Shown: piece by piece, positions 5,465 through 9,315 of the stretch
Layout of the letters: every line of letters starts with the position of its first letter
Position numbering within the stretch: the stretch's first letter is position 1
Assembly: GCA_945957335.1 (NCBI GenBank)
Contig: CAMFLJ010000134.1
Location: 1-9,315, forward strand
Direction: 5' to 3'
DNA: 9,315 nt
DNA from: an uncultured Actinomycetes bacterium
Lineage (GTDB): Bacteria > Actinomycetota > Acidimicrobiia > Acidimicrobiales > Acidimicrobilacustridaceae
Position numbers and translations under genes: made by a program
The notes under the pieces: generated by a model
Database searches by the model: none
Told to the model about the DNA's origin: nothing
Seen by the model: only the letters and a program-made list of their open reading frames with translations

Positions 5465-5683
5465 TCAGGCGGCGTGGTGGATCTGGGTCTCCGGCACGCC
5501 GGCGCGGACCTCGAGGACCCATGCCTCGAGCTCGAGCTCGCTGGCCCGGCGACGGAACGAGCGGGCGACCAGCTCGTTGTCGACCTCGGTGGCCTCGTGG
5601 CGGAGGCCCTCGGCCCGGCGTCGCATCTGCGTGGCCTCGGCGACCATGGCTTCGTCGATCTGGATGGTGTGGGTGGTGGTCAT
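5465..5683 (-). CDS. Small helical protein, 72 residues, unrecognised
   Basis: A 72-residue protein from ATG 5683, preceded by GGAGGG at good spacing (5689-5694); this start is preferred over the in-frame upstream ATG at 5716. It begins M-T-T-T-H-T-I-Q-I-D-E-A-M. The stretch from about residue 9 to 58 is highly charged (Arg/Glu) with no helix breakers, and looks like one or two long amphipathic helices (M-R-R-R-A-E-G-L-R-H, A-R-S-F-R-R-R-A-S-E-L-E-L-E-A-W). It ends V-P-E-T-Q-I-H-H-A-A. There is no Cys, no signal peptide and no membrane segment. The codon use is GC-ending like its neighbours, supporting a real gene. I do not recognise the family; a small coiled-coil or DNA/RNA-associated accessory protein is possible. 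It is transcribed from its own 170-base leader and closed by hairpins. Confidence 0.65.
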   Translation of the reverse strand: MTTTHTIQIDEAMVAEATQMRRRAEGLRHEATEVDNELVARSFRRRASELELEAWVLEVRAGVPETQIHHAA

Positions 5684-5856
5684 CGTCGTTCCCTCCGTCG
5701 GTTCCGTTGGCGTCAACCACCGTGTCCGGTGATCTCTTCCGTGCTGGCAAGGTCATCGGTCACCGCAGCGACCGTGCTGAAGCACTTGCCCAAGAAACCT
5801 TCGAAAAAGTCGCAAAAAGATTGACGATTTCGACGCTGAGTAGCCGGCTGACCGGT
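5684..5856. other. Intergenic region with an AT-rich patch and short inverted repeats
   Basis: No gene with normal codon use is seen here. Bases 5791-5833 are clearly AT-richer than the rest of the window and contain the imperfect direct repeat TCGAAAAAG / TCGCAAAAAG. On the transcribed (minus) strand these read as two TTTTT runs about 40-50 bases after the YbhN-like stop, so they may serve its termination, although no strong stem precedes them. GTGCT-GA-AGCAC (5774-5785) and CGGTGA...TCACCG (5727-5765) are short inverted repeats that could bind a regulator of the downstream small gene. No convincing -35/-10 pair was found. Confidence 0.4.
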
Positions 5857-6867
5857 TCAGGTCACGGAGGGTGACGTGCGGTCGGTGCGTCCGTACCGGT
5901 GCCGGAACATGAAGTGGGCCACCACACCCGCCGGCAGCGGGAGCCAGTACGACACGATCCGGTAGGCCAGCGTGGCGAGCAGCGCGTCGGCCGAGGGCAC
6001 GCCGGCGAGCACCAACATGGCGGTGAGGCCGGCCTCGACGAAGCCGAGGCCGCCGGGTGTGATCGGGATCATGCCGAGCACCGCGGCCGCGCCGTAGGCG
6101 AGGAGCACGACGCTGAAGCGCGGCTTCACGCCGACCGCCATCAGCGCGGTGACCAGCGCGAAATAGTCGAGCAGCCAGTTGCCCACGGCGGCGGCCAGCG
6201 CCTTCTTCCAGCGGGCGCCGAGGCCCTCGACCATCTGGTCGCGCTGGTGGACGAGCCCGGCGGCGGTCGGGCCACCCGTGCGGTGGAGGCGGCGCAGGAT
6301 CGGGTGCGACACCTTCTCGACCAGCCGGCCGAAGAGCTCGAGCGGGCGGTCGTAGCGCACGAGGGTGAACCCGACGGCGAACAGCACGACGAAGAGGAAG
6401 GCACCGCCCCAGGCCACGCGGTCGAGGCCGCGGGGCACGGGAGCGCCCAGGATCGACAGCACCAGGGCGACCATCGGGAGCATGAACAGCACGCCGTTGG
6501 AGATGATCGCCGTGGCGGTGAGCGCGGCACCGGCCGAGCCCTTGTCGACGCCCGACACCGAGAGCATCCGCCAGCCGGTGCCGGCGCCCATGGCGGCACC
6601 GCCGGGCACGGTCTTGGAGACGGCGTTGGAGACCAGCTGCGAGGTGCCGGCCACGAACCACGGAACCTGCGGCAGCGCCACGCGGGTGAGCGCCCACATG
6701 CACACGTAGGAGCCCGACTCGAGCGCCACCATGGCGACGAACCAGAGGGCGCTCAGGGTGCGCAGGCGCGGCACCGTGTCCCAGAGGTCGAGCAGCTGGG
6801 GGAGCAGGCCGTAGAGCGCGAAGGCGGCGAGTCCGAGCAGCAGGACGCGCCCGGCGATGCGGAGCAC
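5857..6867 (-). CDS. YbhN / LPG-synthase transmembrane domain family protein
   Basis: A 336-residue polytopic membrane protein from GTG 6867. Hydrophobic segments lie at about residues 4-24, 38-62, 112-140, 150-170, 226-246, 252-268, 277-297 and 304-322. Family signatures of the lysylphosphatidylglycerol-synthase membrane domain (PF03706, YbhN/AglD-like) are visible: S-K-T-V-P-G-G (84-90), P-I-T-P-G-G-L-G-F-V-E (268-278) and A-Y-R-I-V-S-Y-W-L-P (301-310). Only the membrane part is present; there is no aminoacyl-transferase domain, so it is more likely a lipid flippase or transporter-like protein than a lysyl transferase. The start is not certain: no ATG, GTG or TTG occurs in frame between the CoA-transferase stop (6945) and 6867, and GAGGG lies 13 bases before GTG 6867. 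An 80-base gap separates it from the CoA-transferase gene, probably in one operon. Confidence 0.83.
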   Translation of the reverse strand: MLRIAGRVLLLGLAAFALYGLLPQLLDLWDTVPRLRTLSALWFVAMVALESGSYVCMWALTRVALPQVPWFVAGTSQLVSNAVSKTVPGGAAMGAGTGWRMLSVSGVDKGSAGAALTATAIISNGVLFMLPMVALVLSILGAPVPRGLDRVAWGGAFLFVVLFAVGFTLVRYDRPLELFGRLVEKVSHPILRRLHRTGGPTAAGLVHQRDQMVEGLGARWKKALAAAVGNWLLDYFALVTALMAVGVKPRFSVVLLAYGAAAVLGMIPITPGGLGFVEAGLTAMLVLAGVPSADALLATLAYRIVSYWLPLPAGVVAHFMFRHRYGRTDRTSPSVT

Positions 6868-6944
6868 CGACGGGCTGCGGCCCTCGGCGGCGTCGGCCGC
6901 CGCCGAGGGGTCGACCGGGAGCGGTCCCGGATCGCCGGCGTGGC

Positions 6945-8174
6945 TCAGCCGAAGACGCCCTTCTCGCGGAGGGCCGCGATGCGGGCGTCGTCGTAGCCGG
7001 CGAGCTCGCGCAGGACCTGCTCGGTGTGCTCGCCGGTCTCGGGGGCGCGGCCGGGGTCGGGCAGCTCGCCACCGACGATCTTGATCGGCGACGGCAGCAT
7101 GTCGGCGCCGTGGGTCTCCCACGGGAGCCACGGGAACCGGTCCTGGAACTGCGGGTCGTCGGCCAGGGTCTTCGGGGTGTTCACCGGGGCGAGGAGGGCG
7201 TCGTTCTCGATCGCCCAGTCCATCCACTCCTTGGTGGTCTTGGTCTTGAAGATGTCGCGCAGCTCGCGCTGGAGCTCGCGGTTGCCGCGGGCGTGGTCGG
7301 CGTACTTCGAGCCCGGCCACTGCTCGAACAGCTCGGGCCGGCCGATCGAGTCGCAGAACTTCTTCCAGAACGCCTGCTCGGAGGCCATGAAGAGGATGTG
7401 GCCGTCGGCGCTCTCGTACATCTGGTAGCGCACGCCCTCCTTCATGCCGGCGGTGCCGGGGGCGCGGCGCTCGTAGTTGTCGGACTTGTTGCCGGTGACG
7501 ACGTCCTCGGGGCGCTCGTAGGCGCGCCAGGTCTCGCTGCGCAGCCAGTCGGTGGCCACCGCGGCGTCGGACTGGGCGATCTCCATCTGGCAGCCCTCAC
7601 CGGTCTCGCGGGCCCTGATGATGCCGGCGAGGATGCCGAGGGCACCGAGCATGGGGCCGGCGTTGATGCCGACCGAGGTGTGCTCGGGGATGTAGCAGAA
7701 CCCCTCGTCGTCGTAGGTGGGGGGCACGATGCCGGCCCAGGTGTCGTAGGCGATGCCGTGGCTCGGGAGGTCCTTGTAGGGGCCCGTCATGCCGTAGCCC
7801 GAGATGGTCATGAAGACGATCTTCGGGTTGATCTCCTTCAGGTCCTCGAAGCCCAGGCCTCGGCGGGCGAGGGCGCCGGGGCGCATGGCCTCGACGACGG
7901 CGTCGGCGTTGCGGACGAGGTCGCGGAAGGCCTCGACGCCCTCTTCGGTGCGGAGGTCGAGCACGACACCCTTCTTGCCCCGGTTGGCGTGCAGGAAGAG
8001 CAACGAGTTGCCCTCGATGATCGGCCAGGTCATCTCGCGGCCGTAGTCGCCCTGGGGCGGCTCGACCTTGATCACCTCGGCGCCGAGGTCGACGAGGTTC
8101 TGGGTGATGGCGGCCGGTCCGAGCATCGACGCCTCGATGATCCGGACACCCTGGAGCGGGGCGATGGAGGTCAT
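6945..8174 (-). CDS. CoA-transferase family III (CaiB/BaiF) protein
   Basis: A 409-residue protein of normal family length. Visible hallmarks are P-L-Q-G-V-R-I-I-E (6-14), G-A-E-V-I-K-V-E-P-P-Q-G-D (31-43), N-R-G-K-K-G-V-V-L-D-L (64-74), A-V-V-E-A-M-R-P-G-A-L-A-R-R-G-L-G (92-108), I-S-G-Y-G-M-T-G-P-Y (124-133) and R-E-T-G-E-G (189-194). The family moves CoA between carboxylic acids (formyl-CoA, carnitine and bile-acid types) or racemises acyl-CoAs. His139 (S-H-G-I-A-Y) matches the racemase/transferase His. The catalytic Asp expected near residue 170 is not seen; the segment reads S-V-G-I-N-A-G-P. ATG 8174 is chosen over in-frame GTG 8180 and TTG 8183 because homologues start just before P-L-x-G-V-R; GGAAG lies ten bases upstream. 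It is divergent from the ferredoxin gene across 133 bases and followed by the YbhN-like gene. Confidence 0.92.
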   Translation of the reverse strand: MTSIAPLQGVRIIEASMLGPAAITQNLVDLGAEVIKVEPPQGDYGREMTWPIIEGNSLLFLHANRGKKGVVLDLRTEEGVEAFRDLVRNADAVVEAMRPGALARRGLGFEDLKEINPKIVFMTISGYGMTGPYKDLPSHGIAYDTWAGIVPPTYDDEGFCYIPEHTSVGINAGPMLGALGILAGIIRARETGEGCQMEIAQSDAAVATDWLRSETWRAYERPEDVVTGNKSDNYERRAPGTAGMKEGVRYQMYESADGHILFMASEQAFWKKFCDSIGRPELFEQWPGSKYADHARGNRELQRELRDIFKTKTTKEWMDWAIENDALLAPVNTPKTLADDPQFQDRFPWLPWETHGADMLPSPIKIVGGELPDPGRAPETGEHTEQVLRELAGYDDARIAALREKGVFG

Positions 8175-8307
8175 GGCCACCAATCTTCCACGAAGGCGCC
8201 GCGCCGGTCACAGCCGCCGCGCGCCCTCAGGTCGCACGGCCACCGGGCGTGAGGCATGATGGCCGTCCGCCGGCCGAACGGTCGCCTGAGGAAGAGGGGT
8301 TCCTGAG
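8175..8307. promoter_or_regulatory. Divergent promoter region, CoA-transferase and ferredoxin
   Basis: The 133 bases between two divergent genes must hold promoters for both if neither is read from further away. No confident -35/-10 pair or operator was found by eye. The strong ribosome-binding site for the ferredoxin (GAGGGG at 8294-8299, eight bases before ATG 8308) lies at its right end. Confidence 0.4.
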
Positions 8308-8502
8308 ATGCGAGTTGTCGTCGATTACGACCTGTGCGAGAGCAACGCCGTGTGCATGGGGATCGCCCCGGAGATCTTCGAGGTGCGTGACGACGACTTC
8401 CTGTACGTCCTCGACGAGAACCCGCCGGAGTCGCTGCGGGCCAAGCTCGAGGAGTCGGTGCAGCGCTGCCCCAAGCAGGCCATCTCGATCGCCGAGGACT
8501 GA
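8308..8502 (+). CDS. Single-cluster ferredoxin (3Fe-4S or variant 4Fe-4S)
   Basis: A 64-residue acidic protein. Cys10, Cys16 and Cys54 (followed by Pro) form the C-x2-X-x2-C-xn-C-P pattern of small actinobacterial ferredoxins; the variable position X is Asn13, not Cys or His. M-G-I-A-P-E-I-F-E-V (17-26) is the standard stretch after the second Cys. Such ferredoxins carry one electron at a time, most often to cytochrome P450s, and are kept reduced by an FAD-dependent ferredoxin reductase, which is the next gene here. A very good ribosome-binding site precedes ATG 8308. The partner oxygenase is not in the window. Confidence 0.93.
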   Translation: MRVVVDYDLCESNAVCMGIAPEIFEVRDDDFLYVLDENPPESLRAKLEESVQRCPKQAISIAED

Positions 8503-8503
8503 T

Positions 8504-8517
8504 CCGGGTCTCCCCGG
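8504..8517 (+). other. Small hairpin between ferredoxin and reductase genes
   Basis: CCGGG-TCTC-CCCGG follows the ferredoxin stop by one base. With a 5-bp stem and no T-tract it is more likely a weak pause or mRNA-processing element than a terminator. It could help set different amounts of ferredoxin and reductase from one transcript. Confidence 0.25.
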
Positions 8518-8548
8518 CCCGGCCCCGAAACCGACCACCCGTCACCCC

Positions 8549-9315
8549 GTGGACAGCACTCACACGACCGTCGTCGTCGGCGCGTCCCTCGCCGGCATGC
8601 ACGCCGCCCGCACCCTGCGGGCGGAGGGCCATGCCGGTCGCATCGTGGTGCTCGACGCCGATCGGCACACGCCCTACGACAAGCCGCCGCTCTCCAAGCA
8701 GGTGCTGTCGCAGGGCTGGGAGCCCGAGAAGCTCACGCTGCCCGCGGCCACCGAGGACCTCGACCTCGAGCTGCGCCTCGGCGTCCGCGCCACGGGGCTG
8801 AGCCTCGAGGCCCGCACCGTCTCGATCGACACCGCGGCCGGTCCCGAGGAGGTCGCGTTCGACACCCTCGTCGTGGCCACCGGGGCAGCGGCGCGGCGCC
8901 TCCCCGACACCGACGACATCGACGGCGTCCACGTGGTGCGCAGCCTCGACGACGCCATGGCCCTGCGGGCCGAGCTCGAGGCCTCGCCGTCGCGGGTCGT
9001 GGTGATCGGTGCCGGCTTCATCGGCGCCGAGGTGGCGGCGTCGTGCCGCACGCTCGGCCTCGAGGTCACCATGGTCGAGGCCCTGCCGGTGCCCCTCGAG
9101 CGCGTGCTCGGCGCCGAGATGGGCGCGGTGTGCGGGCACCTCCACGTCGAGCACGGCGTCGACCTGCGCCTCGGCACCGGGGTCGACTCGTTCGACACGG
9201 TGCCCTCCGACGACGGGCGCCGCCGGGTCACCGGCGTGAAGCTCACCGACGGCACCACCGTGGCCGCCGAGGTCGTGGTGGTCGGCATCGGCGTGGCCCG
9301 CAACACGGCGTGGCT
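8549..9315 (+). CDS. FAD-dependent NAD(P)H-ferredoxin reductase, 3' end cut by window edge
   Basis: The frame from GTG 8549 is open to the right edge, giving 255 residues of a protein usually about 400 long. The N-terminal FAD dinucleotide-binding strand reads T-V-V-V-G-A-S-L-A-G-M-H-A-A (7-20), the G-x-S-x-A-G form typical of ferredoxin/rubredoxin/putidaredoxin reductases. P-Y-D-K-P-P-L-S-K (42-50) is a strong hallmark of this group. L-V-V-A-T-G-A (107-113) is the second FAD motif. V-V-V-I-G-A-G-F-I-G-A-E-V-A (150-163) is the NAD(P)H-binding Rossmann motif; the acidic residue E177 after V-T-M-V favours NADH. V-V-V-V-G-I-G-V-A-R-N-T (242-253) is the start of the late FAD motif. It should pass electrons from NAD(P)H to the ferredoxin encoded 46 bases upstream. 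No ribosome-binding site precedes GTG 8549, so translation may be coupled or inefficient. Confidence 0.9.
   Translation, partial: MDSTHTTVVVGASLAGMHAARTLRAEGHAGRIVVLDADRHTPYDKPPLSKQVLSQGWEPEKLTLPAATEDLDLELRLGVRATGLSLEARTVSIDTAAGPEEVAFDTLVVATGAAARRLPDTDDIDGVHVVRSLDDAMALRAELEASPSRVVVIGAGFIGAEVAASCRTLGLEVTMVEALPVPLERVLGAEMGAVCGHLHVEHGVDLRLGTGVDSFDTVPSDDGRRRVTGVKLTDGTTVAAEVVVVGIGVARNTAW

Noticed and set aside
5314..5874. Rightward frame ending R-S-D-R-A-E-A-L-A-Q-E-T-F-E-K across the AT-rich patch
   Set aside because: The last 45 residues look protein-like, but the upstream part is a shadow of the small gene, the codon use is unlike the neighbours, and no start with a ribosome-binding site precedes the good part.
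5899..8252. Long rightward frames opposite the YbhN-like and CoA-transferase genes
   Set aside because: His/Glu/Gly/Ala-rich antisense shadows without recognisable motifs.
8171..9154. 327-residue leftward frame opposite the ferredoxin and reductase
   Set aside because: Shadow frame; the plus strand carries complete cofactor-binding motifs.

Overview
The window is GC-rich throughout, with GC-ending codons, several GTG starts, hairpins lacking T-tracts and few Shine-Dalgarno-perfect leaders. The gene content (ECF sigma factor, Tad-type pilus proteins, CaiB/BaiF CoA-transferase, amidohydrolase-2 protein, short ferredoxin with ferredoxin reductase, YbhN-like membrane protein) fits a free-living actinobacterium. 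I lean towards Acidimicrobiia or a relative of the mycobacteria, but this is inferred from gene style and not proven by any marker.

Left part (1-4400). A lipoprotein gene cut by the left edge runs leftward. Facing away from it are a small bacterial-PH-domain membrane protein, an ECF sigma factor, a single-pass membrane protein with a low-complexity Pro-Gly-Gln repeat stalk, a TadE-like pseudopilin and a TadG-like protein with a Cys-rich, beta-helix-like ectodomain. The last two overlap by 10 bases and form one translational unit. I read the sigma factor and the repeat protein as a likely sigma/anti-sigma pair, and the cluster as an envelope or surface-appendage module. A candidate ECF promoter precedes the repeat-protein gene, and a hairpin displays the tadE ribosome-binding site in its loop. 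A strong 12-bp hairpin closes the cluster.

Middle part (4405-8174), all leftward. In transcription order: a CoA-transferase family III protein, a YbhN/LPG-synthase-type membrane protein, an unrecognised 72-residue helical protein, and an amidohydrolase-2-like protein. Strong hairpins separate the last two. The CoA-transferase and the amidohydrolase-like protein both seem, by hand alignment, to lack key catalytic or metal-binding residues of their families.

Right part (8308-9315), rightward and divergent from the CoA-transferase: a 64-residue single-cluster ferredoxin with Asn at the variable cluster position, then an FAD-dependent ferredoxin reductase cut by the right edge. Together these look like an electron-transfer chain for a cytochrome P450 or other oxygenase outside the window. 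With the CoA-transferase they suggest a catabolic neighbourhood for lipid, steroid or xenobiotic acids.

No tRNA, rRNA, CRISPR array, insertion sequence or phage feature was seen. No stretch longer than 300 bases lacks a gene.
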